A stretch of DNA of 64,000 nucleotides from UBA9300 sp964577305 (GCA_964577305.1 CAZNYS010000007.1:1-64000), one strand, 5' to 3'. Positions 36,164 to 45,713 are shown, counted from the stretch's first letter. The notes: generated by a model not told the origin, from the letters alone. Numbers and translations are program-made.

Positions 36164-36217
36164 TTATAATAACTATAGCTGACTATATTAATCCATCATT
36201 CCAACCATCCAATAGAT

Positions 36218-38368
36218 TTACCAGCCAAGAATATATGCAAACATCAAGGGTGCAACAATGGTAGCATCTGACTCAATAATAAACCTTGGAGTGTCAGGTC
36301 CCAGTTTACCCCATGTTATCTTCTCATTGGGTACAGCTCCCGAATAGGAACCAAAACTGGTTATTGACTCACTTATCTGGCAGAAATAAGACCATATGGG
36401 AATGTTTGTAAGCTGGAGGTCCTGGTGCAACATAGGAACAACACATATCGGGAAATCTCCTGCTATACCACCTCCTATCTGGAAAAATCCTATACCATCG
36501 GCCGAGTTTTCCTGGTACCATTCAGCAAGAAAAATCATATATTCTATGCCTGACCGGATAATTGATGTATCATATAATCCTCTTATGCAATGTGAAGCAA
36601 AAAAATTGCCGCATGTTGAATCTTCCCATCCCGGGACCAGCAAGGGTATATTCTTTTCAGCTGCTGCCAGCACCCATGAATCAGAGGGATCAATTTCATA
36701 ATATTCCCTGAGCTCACCGCTATTCAGTATACTGTAAAAATATTCATGGGGAAATAATCTTTCCCCTTCCCTGTTAGCTTCTTCCCATACTTTCATCAAG
36801 TGCTCTTCTATTCTTCTCATTGCTTCTTCTTCCGGGATACATGTATCGGTGACCCTGTTATAATTATTTGCCAGCAGGTCAGATTCCTGCTCATCACTCA
36901 GGTTCCTGTATCCAGGTACCCGTTTATAATGACTGTGAGCCACCAGGTTGAATATATCCTCTTCAAGGTTGGCCCCTGTGCAGGTAATGATATGTACCTT
37001 ATCCTGCCTGATCATTTCAGCAAGCGACTTACCCAAATAACCCAGTATATTCAGCATATCATCCACTGTTTGCTCATTCCTGTACACATAATCATAGAAT
37101 TTACCGGTGGCATCCCTGTCAACTATAACATGTTTGGGAGCCGGTATAAGGCAATGTTTAATTCCTCCATAACCACTAATCGAATCCTGGTATGCTCCGG
37201 TGTGAAAGAACCCAATATACAGGGGTTCATTTTCCCCGTTCGAATATTTAGGTAATAATATCTGCTGTTCAAAATACTCGGAATTATAGTAATCTGAATT
37301 ATCGCAGCTAATTCCACCAATATTCACCCTAACATATTCATTATACCATTTATTCACTGGTAATAGAATAAATTTCTCATGCATCGACCATGCATCGGGA
37401 ATGGTATTCATCAGGCTGTTATCCACTAAATACCACAGTTCATTATCGTTTTGTTGCTTCTGCTCCAGTACTTTGAAAATACTGGCACCGCTTTCTCCTA
37501 CAGTATATTTCCCAAATTCGGTATAAATATCCGGTTCACTGATGCCTGCATTATTGCATGCTTCATGTATATTACGCACTATTTCCGTTATCATGTACTC
37601 ATAGTCATATTCATAACCCAGGTGATTCCTTATCGGGAAACCTCCCCCCAGGTTAAAGGAGTTAAGGGTGTCTGATTCTTTCTTTAAATCAACATACAGC
37701 TTGAGTACTTTCTGAAATTCTCCCCAGTAATAAAGGGTTTCTTTTATGCCGGAATCGACAAAAAAGTGCAGCATTTTAAAATCCAGCCTGGGATTATTTT
37801 TAATCTTATTTAAATAAAAGTCAATCACATCATTGTATGGCAAACCTAATCTTGAGGTATAATAGCTCGATTGTGGTTCCTCTTCAATAGCTATACGAAT
37901 GCCAACCTTAATTTTACTATCTCCCAGCTGTTCCAATATCCGGTTAAGCTCTTCCTTGCTGTCAAGAATAATGATTGAATTAACAAAACCGCTTTTCTGC
38001 AAGCTCAGTATCTTACTTATATATTCAGGACTTTTGTAACCGTTATGTATGATAGTCCTTTTCTTATCAATCTCTCCTTCTTTATATAATTTTTCTATAA
38101 GGTCAATATCGAATGATGATGAGGTCTCAAGGTTAACATTATACTTGAGAGCGGCACTTACAACATGATGAAAATGGGAACATTTAGTACAATAACAGTA
38201 ATGATATGCACCCTTGTATCCTGTCTTCTTCATAGCCCTGTTGAACAAATTCCTTGCTTTCTTTATCTGGTCACCTACTCTTGGCAAATACATTAGTCTG
38301 AAAGGCGTGCCGTATTTTTCAATGAGATATTTAATTGATACGCCATAAAAAGTGAGATAGCCATTCAT
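36218..38368 (-). CDS. Fused PLP-dependent decarboxylase and deoxyhypusine-synthase-like protein
   Basis: 716 aa. Residues 1 to about 390 are a group IV (alanine-racemase fold) amino-acid decarboxylase: the PLP lysine is K62 in YCTKCSHF, a glycine-rich phosphate loop FNLGGGFP lies near 243, and ISCDNSDYYN carries the cysteine/aspartate of the second active-site half. From about 400 to the end it reads as deoxyhypusine synthase family: ITCTGANLEEDIFNL, PGWEDSTCGNFFASH, QIGGGIAGDFPIC and WGKLGP, where K688 aligns with the catalytic lysine of that family. Both halves keep their key residues. A bacterial hypusine target (eIF5A) is not expected, so a polyamine such as homospermidine or an agmatine derivative is the likely product. 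It lies between tsf and pyrH on the opposite strand. Confidence 0.8.
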   Translation of the reverse strand: MNGYLTFYGVSIKYLIEKYGTPFRLMYLPRVGDQIKKARNLFNRAMKKTGYKGAYHYCYCTKCSHFHHVVSAALKYNVNLETSSSFDIDLIEKLYKEGEIDKKRTIIHNGYKSPEYISKILSLQKSGFVNSIIILDSKEELNRILEQLGDSKIKVGIRIAIEEEPQSSYYTSRLGLPYNDVIDFYLNKIKNNPRLDFKMLHFFVDSGIKETLYYWGEFQKVLKLYVDLKKESDTLNSFNLGGGFPIRNHLGYEYDYEYMITEIVRNIHEACNNAGISEPDIYTEFGKYTVGESGASIFKVLEQKQQNDNELWYLVDNSLMNTIPDAWSMHEKFILLPVNKWYNEYVRVNIGGISCDNSDYYNSEYFEQQILLPKYSNGENEPLYIGFFHTGAYQDSISGYGGIKHCLIPAPKHVIVDRDATGKFYDYVYRNEQTVDDMLNILGYLGKSLAEMIRQDKVHIITCTGANLEEDIFNLVAHSHYKRVPGYRNLSDEQESDLLANNYNRVTDTCIPEEEAMRRIEEHLMKVWEEANREGERLFPHEYFYSILNSGELREYYEIDPSDSWVLAAAEKNIPLLVPGWEDSTCGNFFASHCIRGLYDTSIIRSGIEYMIFLAEWYQENSADGIGFFQIGGGIAGDFPICVVPMLHQDLQLTNIPIWSYFCQISESITSFGSYSGAVPNEKITWGKLGPDTPRFIIESDATIVAPLMFAYILGW

Positions 38369-38501
38369 CAGATCAAATCCTTCCTGGGGGAAATAATAAG
38401 TCTGTTCAATCAGATTGAAATATGTGTTTTTCTTTTATTCTGGATATTTTAACCTTAAATAATTAGTAGTTTGTAAATCATTTACAAAGAAATACATTTT
38501 T

Positions 38502-38509
38502 TTATTTTG
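38502..38509 (+). promoter_or_regulatory. Possible -7 box of pyrH
   Basis: TTATTTTG, one mismatch from TAnnTTTG, 145 bases before pyrH, leaving a long 5' leader. An inverted pair ttgtaaat/atttacaa (about 38471-38486) sits just upstream. Tentative. Confidence 0.35.
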
Positions 38510-38653
38510 CACTTACTCTCTACCCTATTACTTATGCATCAGCATTTGTAAGTAAAATTACTATTTTTGATATTTGCCAATCGTAATGCAAAAGCTAATA
38601 TTACAAACAGATAAGCATCTGCATAAGATAATAAACTATACCCATATAACAAA

Positions 38654-39364
38654 ATGAAATATAAAAGAATCCTACTTAAGCTCAGTGGCGAATCCCTGCA
38701 GGGAAATGATAATCACGGTATTAATCCGGATAAGCTCAGCTTTTACAGCAACCAGATAAAGGAAATCGTTGATTCAGGAACTGAAGTAGGTATAGTTATA
38801 GGCGGAGGTAATATATTCAGGGGATTAAAAGGTACAGAAAAAGGTTTCGACAGGCTCAAGGGTGATCAGATGGGCATGCTGGCAACGGTGATCAACAGCC
38901 TTGCCCTGGAAAGTGAATTGCAATCAGCAAAATACAGTGCCAGGGTATTCACCTCCATCAGGATGGAGCCTGTGGGAGAACTGTACAACAGGGATTATGT
39001 AGTAAAAAACATGAAACAGGGAACAGTATGTATCCTGGCTGGCGGCACAGGGAATCCTTTTTTTACCACCGATACTGCAGCAGCACTGCGGGCTGTTGAA
39101 ACGGGCTGTGATGCTTTGCTTAAAGGAACCCGTGTTGATGGTGTATATTCCGATGATCCGGAACAGTCAGATCAGGCTGAAAAATTTGATCATATTTCTT
39201 TTGAGGAAGCAATAAACAGGCAACTCAGGGTAATGGACCAGACAGCCTTCACCATTTGCCGTGAAAACAATATGCCAATCATTGTTTTTGATATTAATAC
39301 TCCCGGGAACCTGTTAAAGGTGGTAAGGGGGCAAAAAGTGGGAACGCTGGTATATGATAGTTAA
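38654..39364 (+). CDS. pyrH: UMP kinase
   Basis: 236 aa, the usual length. Phosphorylates UMP to UDP. Seen: RILLKLSGESLQG at the N-terminus, GIVIGGGNIFRG, the DQMGMLATVINSLAL block, FTSIRMEPV, and ILAGGTGNPFFTTDTAAALRA split as AGGTGNPF and TDTAAALRA. First gene of pyrH-frr; frr follows 69 bases later. Confidence 0.97.
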   Translation: MKYKRILLKLSGESLQGNDNHGINPDKLSFYSNQIKEIVDSGTEVGIVIGGGNIFRGLKGTEKGFDRLKGDQMGMLATVINSLALESELQSAKYSARVFTSIRMEPVGELYNRDYVVKNMKQGTVCILAGGTGNPFFTTDTAAALRAVETGCDALLKGTRVDGVYSDDPEQSDQAEKFDHISFEEAINRQLRVMDQTAFTICRENNMPIIVFDINTPGNLLKVVRGQKVGTLVYDS

Positions 39365-39433
39365 TATTATGTTTTTACAGATTTTTATTAAATTTGTTTA
39401 CTGGCAAACATTCATAATCTTAAAACTACCGGT

Positions 39434-39997
39434 ATGAATGAAGAGATAGAAATCATAATGGAAGAAACAACTGACAGGATGAAAGGAGCCATTAAGCACC
39501 TTGAAACCGAGCTTTCAAAACTAAGAGCCGGCAAAGCAACACCCACACTGCTGGACGGTATTAAAGTTGATTATTACGGTGTTAATACACCACTTAACCA
39601 GGTGTCGAATATAAATACACCCGATGCCAAGTCAATAATAGTTCAGCCCTGGGAAAAAACAATTCTCGGCCCTATCGAAAAAGCTATCCTGGCTGCAAAT
39701 ATCGGACTGACACCTATCAATAATGGTGAAATTATAAGGATAAATGTACCGCCACTTACAGAAGAAAGAAGGTCGCAGCTGGTTAAAATGGTTAAAAATG
39801 AGGGAGAATTAGCCAAGATAAGTGTGCGCAATTCACGAAAATGGGCCAACGACGAACTTAAGAAACTCCTTAAAGAAGGACTCGCCGAAGATGCAGAAAA
39901 AATTGCCGAGGACAATGTCCAGGAACTGACTGACGACTACGTTAAAAAGGTTGACGAGATAGTTGAGGCTAAAGAATCAGATATAATGACTGTATAA
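39434..39997 (+). CDS. frr: Ribosome recycling factor
   Basis: 187 aa, the usual length. N-terminal half has LETELSKLRAGKATPTLLDG and VDYYGVNTPLNQVSNI; the end has LTEERRSQLVKMVKNEGE and VRNSRKWANDELKK. It splits post-termination ribosomes with EF-G. It ends 230 bases before an accessory signalling operon; that gap holds no gene. Confidence 0.97.
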   Translation: MNEEIEIIMEETTDRMKGAIKHLETELSKLRAGKATPTLLDGIKVDYYGVNTPLNQVSNINTPDAKSIIVQPWEKTILGPIEKAILAANIGLTPINNGEIIRINVPPLTEERRSQLVKMVKNEGELAKISVRNSRKWANDELKKLLKEGLAEDAEKIAEDNVQELTDDYVKKVDEIVEAKESDIMTV

Positions 39998-40227
39998 CCC
40001 ATCCCTTCAAAAAAATACAGGTAAGCTTAAAAAAGATAGTCCTTCTTAGTTGATCAGCTTGCCTGAGAACCCACTAAAGCTATAAAACATAAGTGTTCTG
40101 TATCTGTTATACAGTATTTAAGATAATGCCCTAATGAATTAAATAGGGTAAAGAGAATACTAACGGTCATATACTTGAGAAAAGAACAAATGCAGTTCAT
40201 TAAAATGTTAAACAAAAATTAAAAGCC

Positions 40228-41532
40228 ATGAAAAGATTTATTGATATTACAATGATCGCTCTGATCCTGTTTATCATTATTTCTCTTGTCACTGCCAATG
40301 CAGCAGTCAAAGTTGAAATAACTGACCAGGATCCCCAGTCTTTCATTACAGTAAGGGGCAAAATAGTGGATAACCAAACAGGTGACCCCCTTATATTTGC
40401 TACTATTGCCCTGAAAGGAACAAATGTAGCAACAGTGTCGAACCTTGACGGGGAATTTATCCTTAAGATTGATGTTGAAGTACAGGATCCTTATATAGAA
40501 ATAATGTATATAGGATATAAGAATAAGGAAATACCCCTGGCAAATCTCACAACCGCTGATGAAGAAAATATTATCGAGCTAATACAGGCAACAATACCTA
40601 TACAGGAGGTCATTGTTAAACCTGTAACTCCTGAAGAGATTCTTGAGAAAGTAATAAGCAATATCCGTGATAATTATGCTGAAGCACCTAACCTCATGAC
40701 CGGTTTCTACCGCGAAACAATCAAGAAAAACAGGAGCTATGTGTCTATTGCTGAAGCTGTGATAGAAGTTTTTAAAGCTCCCTATGCTAATGAGTTCCGG
40801 TTTGATGCAACAAAGATCTATAAAGGCAGGAAAAATGTTGATGTATCAAGAATAGATACAGTGCTTTTCCGCCTGCAGGGTGGACCGGTTACCACACTGC
40901 AGCTTGATATTGTCAAAAACTCATATGCAATTCTTACCTATGATATCATGGGATCATATGATTATACACTTGACAATATAATAGTAATTGACGAAAAACC
41001 TCACTATGTAATTGAGTTTCACCAGCGTCCAAATGTTGATATTCCATTATTCCTCGGAAAACTTTATATCGAAATGGATAGTTATGCAGTAACTGAAGCA
41101 GAATTCAGCATTAACCTTGAAGATGAGGACCTGGCTGCATCAATCTTCGTCAGGAAAAAACCTCTGGGGATGAAGGTTACTCCAGAGACGGCAAGCTACA
41201 GGGTTAAATTCCGTGAACAGGATGGTAAATATTATTTCGCGTACGCACGTGCCGAAGTGGAATTTAAGTGTAACTGGCAAAAGAAACTCTTCAATAAGAC
41301 TTATACCACTATGTCAGAAATAGCTATTACCGACAGGACCGAAGAAGAAGTAGTGAAATTTGCATCAAGTGAGAAAATTAAAAAAGGTGATATCTTTACG
41401 GAACAGCTGAGTGCTTTTGCAGATCCTGATTTCTGGGGTGAGTATAATGTTATCGAGCCCGACCAGAGTATAGAATCAGCAATAAGGAGACTAAACCGTA
41501 GACTCAGGTGGAGCGATTTATTTGATAACTAA
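40228..41532 (+). CDS. Exported CarboxypepD_reg protein A of the sigma/FecR operon
   Basis: 434 aa with a signal peptide ending ITANAA near residue 25. A CarboxypepD_reg-like domain (VRGKIVDNQTGDPLIFATI ... NLDGEFIL) occupies about 45-115, followed by a 300-residue beta-rich region beginning ITFYRETI-like (GFYRETIKKNRSYVSIAE). The latter half is clearly paralogous to the C-terminus of the 43040 product (YRVKFREQDGKYYFAYARAEVEF versus YRVNYRYINNRYYLNHVRG). No TonB plug or full barrel. It precedes the ECF sigma gene by 10 bases, so it is likely the first gene of a four-gene unit. Function unknown. Confidence 0.75.
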   Translation: MKRFIDITMIALILFIIISLVTANAAVKVEITDQDPQSFITVRGKIVDNQTGDPLIFATIALKGTNVATVSNLDGEFILKIDVEVQDPYIEIMYIGYKNKEIPLANLTTADEENIIELIQATIPIQEVIVKPVTPEEILEKVISNIRDNYAEAPNLMTGFYRETIKKNRSYVSIAEAVIEVFKAPYANEFRFDATKIYKGRKNVDVSRIDTVLFRLQGGPVTTLQLDIVKNSYAILTYDIMGSYDYTLDNIIVIDEKPHYVIEFHQRPNVDIPLFLGKLYIEMDSYAVTEAEFSINLEDEDLAASIFVRKKPLGMKVTPETASYRVKFREQDGKYYFAYARAEVEFKCNWQKKLFNKTYTTMSEIAITDRTEEEVVKFASSEKIKKGDIFTEQLSAFADPDFWGEYNVIEPDQSIESAIRRLNRRLRWSDLFDN

Positions 41533-41542
41533 TTAATGATAT

Positions 41543-42082
41543 ATGGTAACCGACAGAGATATTATAAGGAGGATCAGGAACGGTGATATCAATGAATTTG
41601 AGAACCTGTTCCGGTCCTTCTATAATTCTCTGGTAAATTATGCAAGATCAATCCTGAAAGATACAGATACATCAGAAGAAATAGTACAGGAACTTTTTTA
41701 TGTTTTATGGCGCGACAGGAGAAGGATAAAAATTAACAGTTCACTCAATGGTTACCTTTTCCGCTCAGTATACAACAGATGTCTGCATTATATCGATCAT
41801 AAAAATGTTGTGATGAAACATGAAGTTGAACTTAAGGGAAGCCTGCAGAATACTGTTGAAGATCCGGTGGATGTGATAAACTATAAAGAAATGCACGAAA
41901 AGGTCACCAGGATAATTGAAAGACTTCCTGAACGATGTGCAAAAATATTTTGTATGAGCCGCTTTGACGGTTTGAAATATAACGAAATAGCCGAACAGCT
42001 TTCAATATCAGTAAAAACTGTAGAGTCCAATATAGGTAAAGCTTTAAAAGAATTCAGGAAAGAATTGTCAATACAAGAATGA
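41543..42082 (+). CDS. ECF sigma-70 factor
   Basis: 179 aa. Region 2 is seen in EFENLFRSFYNSLVNYARSIL and EEIVQELFYVLWRDR; region 4 in LPERCAKIFCMSRFDGLKYNEIAEQLSIS-type sequence with KTVESNIGKAL as the recognition helix (split here to show key parts). Length fits FecI-like factors. It overlaps the FecR gene by 4 bases (ATGA), the classic sigma/anti-sigma coupling. Its regulon cannot be read, but the operon itself is a probable target. Confidence 0.93.
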   Translation: MVTDRDIIRRIRNGDINEFENLFRSFYNSLVNYARSILKDTDTSEEIVQELFYVLWRDRRRIKINSSLNGYLFRSVYNRCLHYIDHKNVVMKHEVELKGSLQNTVEDPVDVINYKEMHEKVTRIIERLPERCAKIFCMSRFDGLKYNEIAEQLSISVKTVESNIGKALKEFRKELSIQE

Positions 42083-43023
42083 AAACAAAAGAAAAATATA
42101 ACGAAAACATGGAAAATAAGGAGAGGATGATGTTTGATGAGTTCCTTTCCGGACAGGACCAATCTATTCAAAAATACTGGAAGGAAATGGATGAAATCGG
42201 AAGAAGTAAAAACGTTGATGTCGATAAAGCATGGAATAAGCTTTATGACAGACTTGAGGGAGATAAGCTTATAAAGAAAAATAATATATTGAGTAAGCCT
42301 GTTTTCAGGATAGCTGCCTCTGTACTATTAATTCTTGGCCTTACATTCACCGGATTATATATTGGCACAAATGGCTTTGAAAGAATTGATACGAATACTA
42401 TCATTGCAGGTACGGAGCAAAAAAATGTTGAGGTGATCCTCCCTGATGGTAGTATGGTATTCCTCAACAGGAACTCAAAAATTGAATACCCTGATAAATT
42501 TAACAGACAAACAAGAACAGTAAAACTGCAGGGTGAAGCATTCTTTGATATTGAGCATGATGCCAGCAGACCATTTACCGTTGATGCCGGGACAGCTAAC
42601 ATTACTGTGCTGGGAACATCCTTTAATGTTAATACCGGTAATAACAGGGTTGAAGTATATGTTACTTCCGGTAAGGTAATGCTAAGTAACAATAAGGGAA
42701 TCCAGTCAATAACACTGGAACCGGGAGATGTCGGTTCAATATTCGATAATTCCGCCTCAAAAATTGTAAATACCGATCCTAACTACCTGTCGTGGAAAAC
42801 AGAGATATTGAGATTTAAAGGCGACAGCCTGGGGAAGGTGATTACCGACCTGAAAAGAGTTCATAATATCAATATAGAAATTGAAAATGATGAGATAAAT
42901 AAACTGAGAGTTACTTCTGTTTTTGATAATCAGTTGCCTGATACAATTATCCGTATTATTTGTACTACTTTTAACCTTGAATATAAAAAGGAAGGAGATA
43001 TTTATTTCCTGGATACAAAATAA
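42079..43023 (+). CDS. FecR-family anti-sigma/regulator
   Basis: 314 aa. A short cytoplasmic part with a KxW-type segment (VDKAWNKLYDRLEG), one membrane helix near 72-94 (FRIAASVLLILGLTFTGLYI), then a periplasmic FecR domain (VEVILPDGSMVFLNRNSKIEY, EAFFDIEHDASRPF, ITVLGTSFNV) and a C-terminal DUF4974-type/STN-like region (LRFKGDSLGKVITDLKRVHNI). It should hold the sigma factor inactive until signalled from the envelope. Alternative start at 42109. Confidence 0.92.
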   Translation: MKTKEKYNENMENKERMMFDEFLSGQDQSIQKYWKEMDEIGRSKNVDVDKAWNKLYDRLEGDKLIKKNNILSKPVFRIAASVLLILGLTFTGLYIGTNGFERIDTNTIIAGTEQKNVEVILPDGSMVFLNRNSKIEYPDKFNRQTRTVKLQGEAFFDIEHDASRPFTVDAGTANITVLGTSFNVNTGNNRVEVYVTSGKVMLSNNKGIQSITLEPGDVGSIFDNSASKIVNTDPNYLSWKTEILRFKGDSLGKVITDLKRVHNINIEIENDEINKLRVTSVFDNQLPDTIIRIICTTFNLEYKKEGDIYFLDTK

Positions 43024-43039
43024 AGGTTAAATACATTCG

Positions 43040-44611
43040 ATGAATGTACTAGCTTATGCCGAACATAAAATTATTATTAAAAGACTTGTTATAATTATTC
43101 TTATTATAACAGTCTCTTTTATTACCCGTGCACAGGAAAACGTACTCAACACCCGTCTTTCATTTAAACTTAATGATGTCAGCATATCAACTGTATTAAA
43201 ATCCATCTCCCGTAAAACAGGTTATTATTTTACTTACGATACTGACCTTATCGAACCCGATAGGTTAACCACTGTCAGGATGGATAATCAGCCTCTGAGG
43301 AATATTCTTGATACCATCTTCCATGATAAACTGCTTAATTATTCCATTATTGATAATCATATAATAATTTATCAGTCAGTCAGCGAATCAACTCCCCTGA
43401 TAAGGGAGGAAGGAAGGCAACCTGTGTATTACCTCTCGGGTGTGGTAACCGATGCCGGTAATGGTCAACCCCTTCCCTATGCAACTATAGGCGTTAAATC
43501 AAAAGGCAAAGGCACAATATCCAATTATGAAGGTGAGTACAACCTTAAGCTTACAAAAGATTTCCTTAATGATACGCTTGTGGTTTCATACCTTGGCTTC
43601 TTCAATCGTAATATACCCGTTAACCAGGCAATTAACAGCTACTTCAATATCTGTCTTACAAGGATGTATGTTCCCATTCCAGAAGTCATAATCAGGAACA
43701 GGGAACCTCTGGAACTGATCAGGAATGCAAAAGAAATGATACCGGAAAATTATGGGAGAAATCCGGCCCAGATGACTGCTTTTTATCGTGAATCAGTATC
43801 TAAAAAGAATAAATTACTCCAGTACGCGGAGGCAGTGCTCGAATTATACAAAAGTTCGTATTCGGGCACCATCTTTACTGACCAGGTAAAAATTTACAAA
43901 AGCCGCAAGATAGATAATCTCGATCAGTCAGATACTCTCACTTTCAAGCTGAGGTCGGGATTGGAGGGTTGTCTTTTCCTGGATGGTGTTAAGAATACTT
44001 TTGATTTTCTTGAGGCAGAAAGTTTTACTGATTATAATTACCGTATGACAGATATAATAAACATAGGTGACGAAGCTGCCTATGTTATTGAGTTTGAACA
44101 AAAGGAAAACCTTGATGATATTGCCCTGCCTAAAGGTGCAATATATATAAGCACAAGTAATTATGGCTTTCATGCATTTGACTTCGAGATCAACCAGGAT
44201 TATATTAATAAACTTGAAAGATCATTTATTCAACAGGCGGCAAGAGGTTTTAATGTGAAGGTCAGGTCAGCAAAGTACCGTGTTAATTACCGCTATATTA
44301 ACAATCGTTATTATCTCAATCACGTCAGGGGTGATCTGGAGTTCTACGCCAGAAAAAAGAACAGGGTATTCGGCAGCACCTATTATATCTTCTTTGAGAT
44401 GGCAGTTACAGATATAGATACTGTAAACGTAAAACGATTCACCAGGGAAGAGCGCGCACCACTGCATTCAATTTTCTCTGAAACAATAAACCACTATGAT
44501 AGGGAATTCTGGGGTACTGATAATTTTGTCAGGCCCGAAGAAAGCATTAAAGAAGCCCTGTCGCGCATAAATGCCCGGCTGGGTGAATACACATCTAATA
44601 ACTCTCAATAA
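43040..44611 (+). CDS. STN + CarboxypepD_reg exported protein B without receptor barrel
   Basis: 523 aa. Signal peptide ends FITRA|QEN. An STN (secretin/TonB N-terminal) domain at about 38-115 (LSFKLNDVSISTVLKSISRK ... LRNILDTIF), then CarboxypepD_reg at about 128-200 (SGVVTDAGNGQPLPYATIGV). The remaining 300 residues parallel the 40228 product (AFYRESVSKKNK, EAVLELYKSSYS). SusC-type transducers normally continue into plug and barrel; here neither is present. It is the last gene of the unit and ends 17 bases inside the convergent OmpA-like gene. I infer the signal-transducing partner of FecR. Confidence 0.75.
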   Translation: MNVLAYAEHKIIIKRLVIIILIITVSFITRAQENVLNTRLSFKLNDVSISTVLKSISRKTGYYFTYDTDLIEPDRLTTVRMDNQPLRNILDTIFHDKLLNYSIIDNHIIIYQSVSESTPLIREEGRQPVYYLSGVVTDAGNGQPLPYATIGVKSKGKGTISNYEGEYNLKLTKDFLNDTLVVSYLGFFNRNIPVNQAINSYFNICLTRMYVPIPEVIIRNREPLELIRNAKEMIPENYGRNPAQMTAFYRESVSKKNKLLQYAEAVLELYKSSYSGTIFTDQVKIYKSRKIDNLDQSDTLTFKLRSGLEGCLFLDGVKNTFDFLEAESFTDYNYRMTDIINIGDEAAYVIEFEQKENLDDIALPKGAIYISTSNYGFHAFDFEINQDYINKLERSFIQQAARGFNVKVRSAKYRVNYRYINNRYYLNHVRGDLEFYARKKNRVFGSTYYIFFEMAVTDIDTVNVKRFTREERAPLHSIFSETINHYDREFWGTDNFVRPEESIKEALSRINARLGEYTSNNSQ

Positions 44612-45608
44612 TCCTGTAGAGCTCGCTCAGGTCTGGCGTCAGTATTATCTCTGTACGCCTGTTTTTCCTCCTGGCTTCTGCAGTCTTGTCATTATCAACA
44701 GGTAAATATTCTCCCCTGCCGCCAGCCGTCAGCCTGGCAGGATTAATGCCCGAACCATCAAGCAATACCCTTACAACAGTCGTTGCCCTCTTAACACTTA
44801 AATCCCAGTTATCCTGAATAGGTCCACCCGAAGAAATATACGGCACATCATCGGTATGCCCTTCAATTGTAATCTGTATATCTGGATTGTTCTTTAATAC
44901 AACGGCAAGCTTTTTCAGGGCATTACGGCCATTGGCATCAATATTATAGCTGCCTGTCCGGAACAGGAGCTTTTCCTCAAGTGACACATATACCTTACCG
45001 TTTTTCATAGATACGGTCAGACCTTCACCTTCAAAACCATACAATGCATCCGACACCTTATTCTTCAGGTCCTTCACTATCCGGGTTTGTTCTTCAAGTA
45101 TCTGTTCCAGCTCTGTAAGCCTTTTATTTCTTTGCTCAAGCTCATAGGATAACTCATCGAGAGCCGCTCTTTTGGCCTCCATGTTCATTTCCAGCTGCTT
45201 CATCAGATCTTCTTTGTTCTGCAGGTTCTGCTGGGCCTCCTGGAGTTCGCTGAGTAAACGCCTGGTCTCAGCAATATTGCCGCTTATCAGATCCTCCTGG
45301 GCATTCTGCAGTTCAGTGTATCTGTTGTTAAGATCATTATATTGAGCCCTCGCTTTATCAACTTCTGCCTGGAGGTCTTCTCTCTCTCCTTCCATTCCTG
45401 CCAGCTCTTCTTTAATTGATTCCAGTTGTGCTGCCATTTCCCTGTTCCTCATCGACAGGTCCAGGTTCTCAGTTTTAAAATTATCCCTCTCATTCATATA
45501 TTGGACACTCTTGTCATGCAATGTCCTGTACCTCCCACCGGGAACACATGATACAAGACTTAAAACAGCTGATGAAGAAATTATTAGAAAGAATTTCATA
45601 TTATTCAT
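44595..45608 (-). CDS. OmpA-family lipoprotein with coiled-coil
   Basis: 337 aa from ATG 45608 (MNNMKFFLIISS); ATG 45599 is equally possible. Lipobox LSLVSC, then a long helical coiled-coil (ERDNFKTENLDLSMRNREM, QNLQNKEDLMKQLEMNME) of about 170 residues and a C-terminal OmpA domain (LFRTGSYNIDANGRNALKKL, IEGHTDDVPY) that should bind peptidoglycan. The domain order resembles envelope-tethering proteins of Bacteroidota. It overlaps the convergent 43040 gene by 17 bases and diverges from dxs. Confidence 0.85.
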   Translation of the reverse strand: MNNMKFFLIISSSAVLSLVSCVPGGRYRTLHDKSVQYMNERDNFKTENLDLSMRNREMAAQLESIKEELAGMEGEREDLQAEVDKARAQYNDLNNRYTELQNAQEDLISGNIAETRRLLSELQEAQQNLQNKEDLMKQLEMNMEAKRAALDELSYELEQRNKRLTELEQILEEQTRIVKDLKNKVSDALYGFEGEGLTVSMKNGKVYVSLEEKLLFRTGSYNIDANGRNALKKLAVVLKNNPDIQITIEGHTDDVPYISSGGPIQDNWDLSVKRATTVVRVLLDGSGINPARLTAGGRGEYLPVDNDKTAEARRKNRRTEIILTPDLSELYRIIESY

Positions 45609-45651
45609 GACTGGCTTTTTTAAACAAACTAGCGTAAATTGCGTTATCCTA

Positions 45652-45659
45652 CAAAAATA
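45652..45659 (-). promoter_or_regulatory. Predicted -7 box for the OmpA-like lipoprotein gene
   Basis: Minus-strand TATTTTTG (top CAAAAATA), about 45 bases upstream of the start. A CAAA at 45682-45685 could be the upstream box with a 22-base gap, longer than usual. It lies back to back with the dxs promoter. Confidence 0.4.
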
Positions 45660-45705
45660 ACAAATTCCATGTTCAGACATACAAACCAGATAGTAATAAT
45701 ATTTA

Positions 45706-45713
45706 TATCTTTG
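45706..45713 (+). promoter_or_regulatory. Predicted -7 box of dxs
   Basis: TATCTTTG, an exact TAnnTTTG match, about 30 bases before the dxs start codon. Upstream TTTG not seen at the usual spacing. Confidence 0.6.
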
